Assembly: GCA_938008435.1 (NCBI GenBank)
Contig: CALLKK010000008.1
Span: forward strand, 1 to 64,000
Direction: 5' to 3'
Origin: an uncultured Steroidobacter sp.
GTDB lineage: Bacteria > Pseudomonadota > Gammaproteobacteria > Steroidobacterales > Steroidobacteraceae
Length of the DNA: 64,000 nt
In this document: positions 29,339-38,714 of the stretch, piece by piece
How the letters are laid out: every line of letters begins with the position of its first letter
Position numbering within the stretch: position 1 is the first letter of the stretch
Position numbers and translations under genes: made by a program
Notes under the pieces: model-generated
Database searches by the model: none
What the model saw: the letters and a program-made list of their open reading frames with translations, nothing else
Told to the model about the DNA's origin: nothing

Positions 29339-30358
29339 TCACTCGGATGGACTTCTCCAAAGATCGAGCCCGCTCTCCGCGGAGCAGCGGTCGATTTGCG
29401 CGAGCTCTTCGGCAGTGAATGCGGGGCTGTTGAGTGCGCCGAGGCAGTCCTCGATCTGCGACCAGCGGCTGGCGCCGATAAGGGCGCTCGTGACGGCGGG
29501 TTGCCGCAGCACCCACGCGAGCGCCATTTGCGCGAGGGTCTGCCCGCGGCGTTGCGCGATCTCGTTCAGCGCCCGGATGCTCTTCAGGCATTCGTCGCTC
29601 AGCATTCTCTGATTGATGGAGCAGCTGGTGGCGGCGCGCGAGTCCGCCGGGACGCCGTTCAAGTAACGCGACGTGAGCAGGCCTTGGGCGAGCGGGGAGA
29701 AGGCGATGCAGCCGATGCGTTCTTCTTCCAGCACTCGCAACAAGCCCTGTTCGACCCAGCGATTCAGGATCGAGTACGAGGGCTGATGGATGATGAAGGG
29801 AGTCTTGAGCTCTCGCAGGATCGCGGCCGCTTCGCGCGTCTTCTTGGGACCGTAGGAGGAGATGCCGACATAGAGTGCCTTGCCGCTACGCACCGCGGTG
29901 TCGAGCGCTCCCATCGTTTCCTCGAGCGGCGTCTCGGGATCGAAGCGGTGCGAGTAGAAGATGTCGACGTACTCGAGCCCCATGCGCTTGAGGCTCTGGT
30001 CTAGGCTGGCGAGCAGGTACTTGCGCGAGCCCCATTCGCCGTACGGTCCCGGCCACATGTTGTAGCCGGCCTTCGTCGAGACGATGAGCTCGTCGCGATA
30101 GGGAGCGAGATCGGACTTGAGGATCTTGCCGAAGTTCTCCTCGGCCGAGCCGAACGGCGGTCCGTAGTTGTTGGCGAGATCGAAGTGCGTGATGCCGCGG
30201 TCGAACGAGCGCAGGACCATTTCGCGCGCGTTCTCGTAGGGTGCCGTACCTCCGAAGTTCTGCCAGAGCCCGAGCGAAATCTTCGGTAACTTCAGGCCGC
30301 TGCGTCCGCAGCGCACATAGGGGATCCGGTCGTATCGTTGCGGGTCGGCACAGTACAT
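29339..30358 (-). CDS. Aldo-keto reductase, L-glyceraldehyde 3-phosphate reductase-like
   Basis: A 339-residue NADPH-dependent reductase. The N-terminus MYCADPQRYDRIPYVRCGRSGLKLP and length match the YghZ/Gpr type, which reduces L-glyceraldehyde 3-phosphate and methylglyoxal. Catalytic residues are visible: Asp and Tyr in HFDLANNYG, Lys in VSTKAGYN, and His in FYSHRFDP. The NADPH-binding end is SALIGASRWSQIEDCL. The gene stands alone; the exact substrate is inferred from the subfamily. Confidence 0.9.
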   Translation of the reverse strand: MYCADPQRYDRIPYVRCGRSGLKLPKISLGLWQNFGGTAPYENAREMVLRSFDRGITHFDLANNYGPPFGSAEENFGKILKSDLAPYRDELIVSTKAGYNMWPGPYGEWGSRKYLLASLDQSLKRMGLEYVDIFYSHRFDPETPLEETMGALDTAVRSGKALYVGISSYGPKKTREAAAILRELKTPFIIHQPSYSILNRWVEQGLLRVLEEERIGCIAFSPLAQGLLTSRYLNGVPADSRAATSCSINQRMLSDECLKSIRALNEIAQRRGQTLAQMALAWVLRQPAVTSALIGASRWSQIEDCLGALNSPAFTAEELAQIDRCSAESGLDLWRSPSE

Positions 30359-30509
30359 GAGCGGCGTCCTCGGGCGACGTGATTCGAGGGCGCGATTATA
30401 GACAGGCCCCTTCGCCGTTGCTGGGCGTTCGAGGCAATGCGTGCGTACATGAAGTCCGCTCGGTGCGACGCTCTAGCACGGCCCACCGCTCTCGCGGTCT
30501 AATATCTCC

Positions 30510-31472
30510 ATGAGCCTGCCAATCGAATTCGGCGCACCCTGGGGCCGGACCCTCAAGACGGCGTCGCTCGTTTTTTCGCTGCTGCTCGCCGTGGGGGCGG
30601 TCGCAGCTTGGTACGGGTGGCGCGCGCATGGCGCAGGCGAGGCTTTGCTGATCGCCTGCTTGCTCGTGGCGACGTGGGTAGGCGCGGCGCTTTGCACGGT
30701 CAACGGCTATGTGCTGACCGACGACGCCATTGTCGTGAAGCGACTGGGCTGGACGACACGCCTGCCATGGCAGGGGCTCGTTTCGATCGCGGGCGACAAT
30801 GAAGCGATGACGCGCTCGCTGCGACTGTTCGGTAACGGCGGGCTGCTGTCGTTCACCGGAATTTTCTGGAATCGGAAGATCGGACGATACCGCGCCTTTG
30901 CGACCGATCCGTCCCGTGCCGTGATCCTGACGTACGCGAATCGCAAGGTCGTGATCACGCCGGACGACCCGCAGCGATTCATCATGCAGGCGCGAACCGC
31001 TCTCACGCATCGCCAGCGGGTGGTAGGCAACGCATTCGTCCGATCGCGTTGGAGAAACACGATGAGACGCATGACAGGCTACGTGGTTACCGCTTTGTTA
31101 CTCCTGGCGGGCTGCGGTCAAGGACCGAGCACCGCTGCACCCCCGCCGAGAACCACGACAGCGGACGGCGAGTCACTGCCGCCTTTCGTGGGTCGCGTCT
31201 GGTTGTCGGTGACGCGGCGCGATCCGCCCGGCACGATCATCGTCTTCCTGCCCGACAAGACGATGCTGCGCAGCTCGTGCGTCGAGGGCCATCGCGTCGT
31301 GGAGTGGGGCGTCATTTCGGACACGCGCATCCGCTGGCGCGAAGAAGCCATTCCGATCGAAGCCGAGGTTTCGCAACCCACGCCGAACGAGCTGAATCTG
31401 AAAGTGGTCGGCACCGACCAGGCGAGCACTTACGTCGCGATCTCGGTGCCGTACAAGTGCCCGACGATTTAA
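30510..31472 (+). CDS. bPH-like membrane protein reading in frame into a lipoprotein
   Basis: A continuous 320-residue frame that looks like two proteins. Residues 1-170 have two membrane helices (about 17-35, 45-62) and a PH-like beta domain (GYVLTDDAIVVKRLGW ... ILTYANRKVVITPDDPQRF), as in bacterial PH-domain membrane proteins. From residue 185 a second protein begins with its own signal and lipobox. No stop codon separates them. Either this is a real fusion, or the first gene has lost its stop. The first part alone is well supported; the function is unknown. Confidence 0.65.
   Translation: MSLPIEFGAPWGRTLKTASLVFSLLLAVGAVAAWYGWRAHGAGEALLIACLLVATWVGAALCTVNGYVLTDDAIVVKRLGWTTRLPWQGLVSIAGDNEAMTRSLRLFGNGGLLSFTGIFWNRKIGRYRAFATDPSRAVILTYANRKVVITPDDPQRFIMQARTALTHRQRVVGNAFVRSRWRNTMRRMTGYVVTALLLLAGCGQGPSTAAPPPRTTTADGESLPPFVGRVWLSVTRRDPPGTIIVFLPDKTMLRSSCVEGHRVVEWGVISDTRIRWREEAIPIEAEVSQPTPNELNLKVVGTDQASTYVAISVPYKCPTI
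31062..31472 (+). CDS. Lipoprotein, probable separate start inside the longer frame
   Basis: From ATG at 31,062, preceded by GGAG at seven bases, the same frame encodes 136 residues: a basic start, a hydrophobic stretch and the lipobox LLLLAGC, then a Pro/Thr-rich linker and a beta-rich domain (VWLSVTRRDPPGTIIVFLP, STYVAISVPYKC). This is a complete lipoprotein precursor, so it is likely translated on its own and anchored to a membrane by its N-terminal cysteine. It is nested in phase with the gene above. Confidence 0.65.
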   Translation: MRRMTGYVVTALLLLAGCGQGPSTAAPPPRTTTADGESLPPFVGRVWLSVTRRDPPGTIIVFLPDKTMLRSSCVEGHRVVEWGVISDTRIRWREEAIPIEAEVSQPTPNELNLKVVGTDQASTYVAISVPYKCPTI

Positions 31473-31714
31473 TGCGCGTTGGGCGGAGTCCGGCGAGTTA
31501 AGCGAGTTTGCATCGCAAAGTACTGGAAGCCTCCGCTGCGCGAAGGCGGGGAGGACGCTGCCGCGTCAAGGAGTCTGCTTGCGCAGCAAGGAAAACACCA
31601 ATGCGTCAGGGATGAAAAAAGCGCAGCGCGCGAAGCGCGCTTCCAACCAGAGCCAGTGCGCAAAGCCCCAAGTGCGCGCGGCGCGCTTTCCGGCCACGGC
31701 CTAGAGCCTACAGC

Positions 31715-31954
31715 CTATTTGTCGTCGTCCAAACCGATGTCGTAGTCGTCGAAATCGGAGAGCTGCTCGGCCGTCTGGCGTTCTTCGCGAATGCGCTCGA
31801 GACGCCGCCATGCCGGCTCGCCCACCTTGGTCGCCGACTTCTTGCGCTTGTCTAGATCTTCGATGAGATGGTCGACATCGATTTCTTCAGGATCGACTGT
31901 GGTGTCGTCGTCCTCTTCCTCATCGAAGTCGTCAGAATCCGGCTTCTCGCTCAT
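31715..31954 (-). CDS. Small acidic protein, PA3496-like
   Basis: A 79-residue protein with a very acidic N-terminal half (DDFDEEEDDDTTVDPEEID) and a basic helix WRRLERIREERQTAEQLSDFDDYDI. That helix resembles the PA3496-like family of small gammaproteobacterial proteins. No signal peptide or membrane helix is present. It lies 188 bp downstream of gspF on the same strand. Confidence 0.6.
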   Translation of the reverse strand: MSEKPDSDDFDEEEDDDTTVDPEEIDVDHLIEDLDKRKKSATKVGEPAWRRLERIREERQTAEQLSDFDDYDIGLDDDK

Positions 31955-32142
31955 CGAGTCGAAGTTGCGGTTTGAGGTCGAAACGAAAGGACTCTTCGTG
32001 GCGAGTATATAAAGCCAAGCGCGAAGGTCATCAAGAGGGACGCAAGCGCCGTGTTACGCGGTGCTCAGACGCCAAGCTAAAGCCGGTAAAGCGCCAGCGG
32101 AAGCGACGTTTGGACAGCGCTCCAACGTCGTGCAGGCACGGC

Positions 32143-33357
32143 TTATGCAATGAGCTCGTTGAGCTGGAAGATCGGCAGCAGCATGGCGAGCACGATCAGC
32201 AGCACGAGCCCGCCCATGAGGAGGATCATGAGCGGACCGAGCAGGCCGACGACGGCGCCGAGAATCGCGTCCATCTCTCGTTCCTGATTCGTCGCCGCGC
32301 GGTCGAGCATCGTCTCGAGCTCGCCGCTCGTCTCGCCGCTTGCGATGAGGTGGATCATCATCGGCGGAAAAATCTTTGATGCGCCGAGAGATTTACCGAT
32401 CGGGGCGCCTTCGCGCACGCGGGTGGCGGCGAGCTCGACCGCATCGCGCATCGGTAAATTCGTCACGACTTCGCCGGCGATACGCAAGGCATCCAAGACC
32501 GGCACGGCGCTCGAGGTCAGCGTCGCGAACGTCCGCGCGAAGCGGGCGCTATTGGTGCCGCGTACGACCTTGCCGAACAGCGGCAGGCGCAACAAGAAGG
32601 CATGGAAGCGGCGGCGTGCACCCGGATCGCGCAGCCAACGCATGAAGAGCACGACGCCCAAGACAATCAGGACCAGCAGAGCCAGGCCCCAGTCGCGGAG
32701 GAAGTCGGACAAACCGATCAGCGCCTGCGTCAGGACGGGCAGCTCCTGCTTCGAGCTTTCGAATTGCTTGACGATCTTCGGCACGACGAACGTCAACAGC
32801 AGGAACACGATCAGGATACAGACGCTGAAGAGCAGCACCGGATAGAGCAGTGCGTTGATCGTGCGGCTGCGCAGCTGCTCGCGGCTTTCGGTGTAGTCCG
32901 CAAGCCGCTCGAGGACGGTGTCGAGGTGGCCGGATTGCTCGCCCGCGGCGACCGTGGCGCGATAGAGCTCAGGAAACACGGCGGGGAAGTCTGCGAGGCC
33001 CTCCGCCAGCGAATGTCCTTCCATGACCTTGGCGCGCACGCCCATCACGATCGTACGAATGCGCGGTTTCTCCGACTGCTCGGACACAGCGAGCAAGGCT
33101 TCCTCGAGCGGCAGACCCGAGTGCACCAGCGTCGCAAGCTGGCGCGTCATGAGCGCGAGATCGGCGGCGGAGACGCCGCGGCGAAACGAAATGCCGCGCT
33201 TGCGGCCGCGCTCGGTTTGAGAGACCTCGGTGACGGTGACGGGCAGCAGGTTCTGTTCGCGCAGGAGCTGGCGCACCTGCCGCGCGGTGTCGCCTTCGAG
33301 CACGCCGCGGCGTTCGCGGCCCGTCGGATCGAGAGCGGTGTATTCGAATGCGGCCAT
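32143..33357 (-). CDS. gspF: Type II secretion inner-membrane protein GspF
   Basis: A 404-residue protein with the two repeated T2SSF domains (about 68-191 and 270-392) and three membrane helices: the first after the first domain (ALLYPVLLFSVCILIVFLLLTFV), one in the middle and one at the end. The start ATG at 33,357 gives MAAFEYTALDPTGRERRG, the typical N-terminus. It anchors the pilus-like assembly platform with GspE. No gspG follows, unlike a full gsp operon. Confidence 0.93.
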   Translation of the reverse strand: MAAFEYTALDPTGRERRGVLEGDTARQVRQLLREQNLLPVTVTEVSQTERGRKRGISFRRGVSAADLALMTRQLATLVHSGLPLEEALLAVSEQSEKPRIRTIVMGVRAKVMEGHSLAEGLADFPAVFPELYRATVAAGEQSGHLDTVLERLADYTESREQLRSRTINALLYPVLLFSVCILIVFLLLTFVVPKIVKQFESSKQELPVLTQALIGLSDFLRDWGLALLVLIVLGVVLFMRWLRDPGARRRFHAFLLRLPLFGKVVRGTNSARFARTFATLTSSAVPVLDALRIAGEVVTNLPMRDAVELAATRVREGAPIGKSLGASKIFPPMMIHLIASGETSGELETMLDRAATNQEREMDAILGAVVGLLGPLMILLMGGLVLLIVLAMLLPIFQLNELIA

Positions 33358-33514
33358 GTCAGATCGGCGGCTGCGGGCAGTCGGTGGCCGAGTGACGCGC
33401 GCCGCACGGATGCGGCGGTCGGTGCGTTTCCAAGGCTGCGAAGGCCGACTTGCGCATCGTAGGCGAGCGTCTTTCCTCTGGCGACAGCCTACAGTGTAGC
33501 GTCTTGCGCGCAGG

Positions 33515-35041
33515 CTAGTCTTCGCGCGTGACTCGCAGCACTTCCTCGATCGTGGTGATGCCGGCGAGGATCTTGGCGCGGCCGTCGTCGCGGATGCTCG
33601 GCGTCTGGGTGCGTGCGTAGCGTTCAAGCTCATGTTCGCCCGCGCCGTCGTGGATCATCGTGCGCATCGTGTCGTCGACGAGCACGAGCTCGTAGATGCC
33701 CGTACGGCCTTTGAAGCCGTGATTCGGATCGTTGCCGGGGCGGTAGAGCGTCGGCGCAGGGGCATCGGGCGGCAAATTGAGCAAGCGCCGCTCATGTTCG
33801 CCGGCTTGGTACGGCACCTTCGTCGCAGGGTTGAGCACGCGCACCAGGCGTTGCGCCAGCACGCCGATCAAGCTCGAAGAGAGCAGGAACGGCTCGACGC
33901 CCATGTCGCGCAGACGCGTGACTGCGCCGACGGCCGTGTTCGTATGCAGCGTCGAGAGCACGAGGTGGCCGGTCAGCGACGCCTGCACGGCGATCTGCGC
34001 GGTTTCCAGGTCGCGGATCTCGCCGATCATCACGACGTCCGGGTCCTGGCGCAGGATCGCGCGCAGGCCGCGCGCGAACGTCATCTCGACCTTGGTGTTG
34101 ACCTGAGTTTGTCCGATGCCGTCGATGTAGTACTCGATCGGATCCTCGACGGTCATGATGTTGCGCGTGTTGTCGTTGATGCGCTCGAGAGCCGAGTAGA
34201 GCGTCGTCGTCTTACCCGAACCGGTCGGACCGGTGACGAGGATGATGCCGTGCGGCTTGTGAATGAGCTCGTCGACGAGCTGCTGCGTGCGCGGGTCCAT
34301 GCCGAGCGCATCGAGCGAGAGCCGACCGGCTTGCTTGTCGAGCAGACGCAGCACGACGCGCTCGCCGTGGCCGGCCGGGATCGTCGAGACGCGCACGTCG
34401 ACGGCGCGGCCGGCAATGCGCAAGGAGATACGTCCGTCCTGCGGCAGACGCTTCTCGGCGATGTCGAGCTTCGACATGACCTTGATGCGCGAGACGACGA
34501 GCGCGGCGACCGCGCGGCGCGACTGCAGCACCTCGCGCAGCACGCCGTCGACGCGAAAGCGCACGACGAGCCGGTTCTCGAACGGCTCGATGTGAATGTC
34601 GGACGCGTTCTCCTTGACGGCCTGCGTGAGGATCGCGTTGATCAGCTTGATGATCGGCGCCTGATCGTCGCTTTCGAGCAAGTCCGAGGGCTCGGGCAAA
34701 TCCTGCGCAAGATGCGCAAGATCCGTGTCGTCTTCCATGCCGACCATCTGCATCGCCGAGCTCGTGCCGCCTTCGTAATGCTCGCGCAGGAGCTGATCGA
34801 ACGTGTCGCTGTCGACGCGCCGCAGCTGCAGCGGCATGCCGAGCGCGCGGCGTACCTCGGCTATGCTCGCCGGTTGCGCGCCGGCGCGATACACCGCTTC
34901 GGCCACGTTGTCGTTGATCCGCTGGATCAAGACGCCATGGCGTTTGCAGAACGCGAACGACAACTTCTGCGTCTCGGCCGCAGGCGCGGCGGGCGCCGCC
35001 AGGCTGGCAGATGTCGGGGTCGATTCGGCTTGTGCGCTCAT
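33515..35041 (-). CDS. gspE: Type II secretion ATPase GspE
   Basis: A 508-residue ATPase that powers type II secretion from the cytosolic face. Residues about 30-130 are the N1E domain that binds GspL; then the core holds Walker A GPTGSGKT, the Asp box EDPIEYY, Walker B MIGEIRD and a His box. The usual four-cysteine zinc module is absent: the two CxxC positions read LNPATKVPY and GNDPNHGFKGR. gspF follows after 157 bp and gspD precedes it by 109 bp. Confidence 0.93.
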   Translation of the reverse strand: MSAQAESTPTSASLAAPAAPAAETQKLSFAFCKRHGVLIQRINDNVAEAVYRAGAQPASIAEVRRALGMPLQLRRVDSDTFDQLLREHYEGGTSSAMQMVGMEDDTDLAHLAQDLPEPSDLLESDDQAPIIKLINAILTQAVKENASDIHIEPFENRLVVRFRVDGVLREVLQSRRAVAALVVSRIKVMSKLDIAEKRLPQDGRISLRIAGRAVDVRVSTIPAGHGERVVLRLLDKQAGRLSLDALGMDPRTQQLVDELIHKPHGIILVTGPTGSGKTTTLYSALERINDNTRNIMTVEDPIEYYIDGIGQTQVNTKVEMTFARGLRAILRQDPDVVMIGEIRDLETAQIAVQASLTGHLVLSTLHTNTAVGAVTRLRDMGVEPFLLSSSLIGVLAQRLVRVLNPATKVPYQAGEHERRLLNLPPDAPAPTLYRPGNDPNHGFKGRTGIYELVLVDDTMRTMIHDGAGEHELERYARTQTPSIRDDGRAKILAGITTIEEVLRVTRED

Positions 35042-35150
35042 GGGGCGGCTCGAAGGTTCGGGTCGATTGCCGGGCGGCTCTCATCGCGTGCACATGCACG
35101 CGCTTAGCTTGCCAGCAGAGCGGTGCCTCGTCATTGCGCGACGGACGCAC

Positions 35151-37310
35151 CTACTGTGGTGAATCCGAAGGTCGTTCGGTTGACTCGTCGCGCGGCGGCA
35201 GCGGTTGCGATTCGACCGGCGGCTGCGGCCTGACGGGCTCGACTTCGGTGCGATCGGTGCCTTCCGCGGGCGGCGCGGCGCCGGCCGTCGGATCGGCGTA
35301 GCGCGAGAGCTCCTCGATCGGCGGCAACGTCGGCTGACGCTCGCCGGGCAGCAACGTCACGCGGCCGTTGTTGCGACGCAGCTGCTGATCGCGCAGCACG
35401 TTGTACTTGGCGTTCGTTTCGATCGCCGCCTGCACGCCGTCGCGCAGAATCGTCGGACGGATGAACACCATCAGGTTGCGCTTTTCGGTCTGGCCGCTGC
35501 GCGTCTTGAACAGCTCGCCGATGATCGGCACCGAGCCGAGAATCGGCACGCGGTTCTCGCTCTCGCGCACCACATCGTCGATCAAGCCGCCGAGCACGAT
35601 GATGCCGCCGTCCTCGACCATGACCTTGGTCGAGATGGTGCGCTTGTTGGTGATCAAGTCGACCGCGCCTTCGACGCCCTGGCTGAGCGACGAGGACTCT
35701 TGTTCGATCTTGAGCAGGACCGTGTCGCCGCGATTGATTTGCGGGGTGATCTTGAGGATGTTGCCGACCTCTTCGCGCTGCACGGTGGTGAACGGATTGA
35801 CGAAGTTGCCGCCCTGGGAGACGCCCGTGCTCGCGTACTGGCCGGTGATGAAGGGCACTTCCTGCGCAACCTTGATCTCCGCTTCTTCGTTGTCGAGCGT
35901 CACGATCGAGGGCGTGGAGATGATGTTGCTCCGTCCGTCGCCGCGCAGGGCCCGCAGCAGCACCGCGAAGTTGGTGCCGCGGTCGCCGAAGCGGCCCGCG
36001 CCGAGCGTGACGCCGCGCAGCGCGCCGGCCGAGACGGCCTCGGGATTGGCCACGGCTTGCACGATGTCGAGGATGCTCGTGCCGCCGACGGGCTGATTGA
36101 AAGTGCCGATCGGCACCGTGGAGTCGGAGTTCGTGCCGTCGATCGCCCAGTTGATGCCGAGCTCGGACGCCTTCGACGCGGTGATCTCGACCAGGATCGC
36201 TTCGACCTGAACTTGATAGCGGCGAATGTCGAGCTTGTCGATGATCGAGTTGATCTGCCGCATGATCTTCGGCGGCGCCGTGATGATGAGCGCGTTGTTC
36301 TGCGGGTCCGCCCAGATGCTCACGCTGCGTTCGGCTTGCGCTGCTTGGCCGCCTGCTTGACCGCCCGGCGTCGAGGCCTGCACAAGGCCCTGGACTTGCT
36401 CTTTGAGCTTGGTCGCGAGCGCTTCCGCATCGGCGTATTCGAGATAGCGCACCTGCGTGTCGCCGCCTTGCTCGAGCGGCGTGTCGAGATGCGTGATGAG
36501 CGCGCGCATGCGCAGCCGCTGCGACAGCTCGCCCGAAATGAGCACGCTGTTGGTGCGATCATCCGCGACGACCTTGACGCGATTCGTCGGGTCGCCGCCT
36601 TGCGCGCCGCCGCCGGCGCTGGTGTAGAGCGTGTTGACCACGCGCACGATTTCCGCGGCGCTCGCGTTCTCGAGCCGGATGAGCTCGACTTCATCGTCGC
36701 TCGCACGATCGAGGCGCTCGATGATGCGCATCAGACGATGAACGTTGTTGGCGCGGTCGGAAATGACGAGGGAGTTTGTGCCCGGGATGTAGGCGAGGTG
36801 GCCCTGCTGCGGGATGAGCGGACGCAGGCTCGGAACGAGCTGGGCGGCGCTCACGTTTCGTACATTGATGACGTGCGTGACGATCTCGTCGGAGTTGGGG
36901 CTGATCCGCTCGGGCAGGTCGTTCGCAGGCCACTGACGCGCGTTCTGATCGGGCAGGATCTTCGTGACGTTGCCCGACTCGACGGCCATGAAGCCGTACA
37001 CCTGCAGGATCGACAGGAACGTCTGATAGAAGGCGTCCGGCGTCATCGGCGTCGACGACAGGATCGTCACGTTCGCGCGCACGCGCGGATCGACGATGAA
37101 CGTCTTGCCGGTGATGGTGCTGACCGCTTCGATGATCTGCGTGATGTCGGCGTCGCGGAAGGCCGGGGTGATGGTCTGCTGTTGCTGGGCGGAAGCGACA
37201 TTCCAAGCGAGCGTGCCGAAGAGGGCGCACGCGAGCAGCCGGACCGCGCAATGCGGGCGGCTCGCGCGAGCGCGCGGGCGGGCAGCGTTCGTGTCATGCC
37301 AAAGCGTCAT
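35151..37310 (-). CDS. gspD: Type II secretion secretin GspD
   Basis: The outer-membrane secretin ring through which folded proteins leave. 719 residues: signal peptide (LLACALFGTLAWNVASA), N0 domain (ITPAFRDADITQIIEAVS), three N domains with a Gly/Ala/Gln insertion near 320-330, then the secretin core with VPFITG, VQREEVGNILKITPQI and VPILGSVPIIGELF. The C-terminal tail is Pro/Glu-rich, where an S domain for pilotin binding may lie. It is in order C-D-E-F on the minus strand. Confidence 0.95.
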   Translation of the reverse strand: MTLWHDTNAARPRARASRPHCAVRLLACALFGTLAWNVASAQQQQTITPAFRDADITQIIEAVSTITGKTFIVDPRVRANVTILSSTPMTPDAFYQTFLSILQVYGFMAVESGNVTKILPDQNARQWPANDLPERISPNSDEIVTHVINVRNVSAAQLVPSLRPLIPQQGHLAYIPGTNSLVISDRANNVHRLMRIIERLDRASDDEVELIRLENASAAEIVRVVNTLYTSAGGGAQGGDPTNRVKVVADDRTNSVLISGELSQRLRMRALITHLDTPLEQGGDTQVRYLEYADAEALATKLKEQVQGLVQASTPGGQAGGQAAQAERSVSIWADPQNNALIITAPPKIMRQINSIIDKLDIRRYQVQVEAILVEITASKASELGINWAIDGTNSDSTVPIGTFNQPVGGTSILDIVQAVANPEAVSAGALRGVTLGAGRFGDRGTNFAVLLRALRGDGRSNIISTPSIVTLDNEEAEIKVAQEVPFITGQYASTGVSQGGNFVNPFTTVQREEVGNILKITPQINRGDTVLLKIEQESSSLSQGVEGAVDLITNKRTISTKVMVEDGGIIVLGGLIDDVVRESENRVPILGSVPIIGELFKTRSGQTEKRNLMVFIRPTILRDGVQAAIETNAKYNVLRDQQLRRNNGRVTLLPGERQPTLPPIEELSRYADPTAGAAPPAEGTDRTEVEPVRPQPPVESQPLPPRDESTERPSDSPQ

Positions 37311-37446
37311 TGGGCGTCCTTTACTCGGTTGAACGTGCGGCGGACAGCGGCCGCATTGAAATGCGATCCGGCGCGGCGAAATGCGACGGAAGTCTCGTTC
37401 CGACGAGGTCCTGGCCGTGCTCCATGTCGGATGTCTCCATGCAGCA

Positions 37447-38379
37447 TCACTGCAGGGGCGGGTGAGCGCCGCGGTCCGGCGATCCGTCGCCCGTCTCCAC
37501 GTCCGGGATGGAAACCTGGGACATGTTGAGGGTGATGTCCTGCGTCTGTCCCTGGCGCTCGATGGTCAACTGTACGCGGTCCGACGTCCCCATGGTGTTG
37601 AAGATCTCCATGCCGCGCTGCGGATCGTCGAGGGGCGTGCCGTTGATCGCGAGCACCAAGTCGCCTGGCTGCAGTCCGAGCCGAGAGAACTGTTGGCGGT
37701 TGCGGCCCGGATAGACGCGATAGCCGCGTTGCACGCCGTTCGCGAACACCGGCTGCGGACGGACGATCTCCGTGAGCGCGGTCGGATTGCTTTCGGCGAC
37801 GCGGCGCAGGTTGTCGACGACGCGGTTCTGCGCCGGCACCGGCGCGGGCCGGGCCATCGCGGTCGCCAGCATGCGCTTCGGCAAGGCGAGAGCTTCCAGC
37901 TTGCCGTTGCGATCGAGGATGACGCGATCGGGGTAAACCGAGTGCAGGCGGATGCCCGTCCGTACGCTATCGCCGACGGAATAGACTTTCGTCTGTTGCG
38001 CAGACTCGCCGATGATCGCCAGGCCCTTTTGCGGATCTTCGGCCGCGAAGACCGCCGAGAGCACGAGCGGCAGCTGCGTCTCGGGCGCAGGGCCGACGTC
38101 CTGCGTCGGTGCTTTCGGCGTCCCGAACAGATGAGCGTTCACGATGGCTTGAACATCCACTCCCTTGGAACGGGCCGGCGCCGTGGCCGCGGGCACGATC
38201 GGCGCGCTGTCGATTTCGGGCGCGGGCTCGAGCAGCAGCCAGGTCAATTGGACGAGCTGCCAAGCGATGGCGACGGCGAGGATTGCCGCAACGACCGTCG
38301 GCAACGTACGCATCACGCGGTCCAGCCATTGCTGCGCCGAGAGGCTCTGAAGCTCCTGAAGACTGGCCGAGAGGGACAT
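37447..38379 (-). CDS. gspC: Type II secretion protein GspC
   Basis: A 310-residue inner-membrane protein: one helix (about 25-50), a homology region (VNAHLFGTPKA ... LSAVFAAEDPQKGLAIIG) that contacts the secretin, and a C-terminal PDZ domain (RLGLQPGDLVLAINGTPLDD). It links the inner-membrane platform to GspD. It is the first gene of the gspCDEF group, with a 335-bp upstream gap shared with clpS. Confidence 0.93.
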   Translation of the reverse strand: MSLSASLQELQSLSAQQWLDRVMRTLPTVVAAILAVAIAWQLVQLTWLLLEPAPEIDSAPIVPAATAPARSKGVDVQAIVNAHLFGTPKAPTQDVGPAPETQLPLVLSAVFAAEDPQKGLAIIGESAQQTKVYSVGDSVRTGIRLHSVYPDRVILDRNGKLEALALPKRMLATAMARPAPVPAQNRVVDNLRRVAESNPTALTEIVRPQPVFANGVQRGYRVYPGRNRQQFSRLGLQPGDLVLAINGTPLDDPQRGMEIFNTMGTSDRVQLTIERQGQTQDITLNMSQVSIPDVETGDGSPDRGAHPPLQ

Positions 38380-38714
38380 TTATAAGTCGCGGATGCGTTG
38401 ATATAGAGCGCCGGTCGAGGATCGCGCACCATGATAAGGATTCGCGCGAGATTGTCACAAGAGATTGTCCCGCTTGGCAAAGTGTGTCGCCAACGGCCGA
38501 AAGTCGCGCCCGGCGCGCGGGTCGGGCCAGAGCGGCGGCATGGGCCGATGCGCCGGCATGGTGCGCACATGGCGAGCACCGGAACGGGCTTTCCCGCGGG
38601 GCTTGCCGAGCGTCTCGAATCGCGTCAGGCAGCAGCCGATTGCGTGGGATGCTGCCTTGTATTGTCTGTAGTTCCCCCCTATAAAGAGGCAGAACCGATT
38701 CTGCATCGACGTGA
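38380..38714. other. Divergent promoter region between gspC and clpS
   Basis: No gene is supported here; the open frames overlap on both strands and lack ribosome binding sites. The gap must hold promoters for gspCDEF and clpS; a candidate for clpS is listed separately. Confidence 0.55.
38657..38685 (+). promoter_or_regulatory. Candidate sigma-70 promoter of clpS
   Basis: TTGTAT (38,657-38,662) and TATAAA (38,680-38,685) are separated by 17 bp, close to the housekeeping consensus, and lie 30 bp before the clpS start. Confidence 0.45.

Noticed and set aside
35205..37529. 774-codon open frame on the plus strand
   Set aside because: Antisense of gspD, with arginine- and aspartate-rich composition and no recognisable domain.
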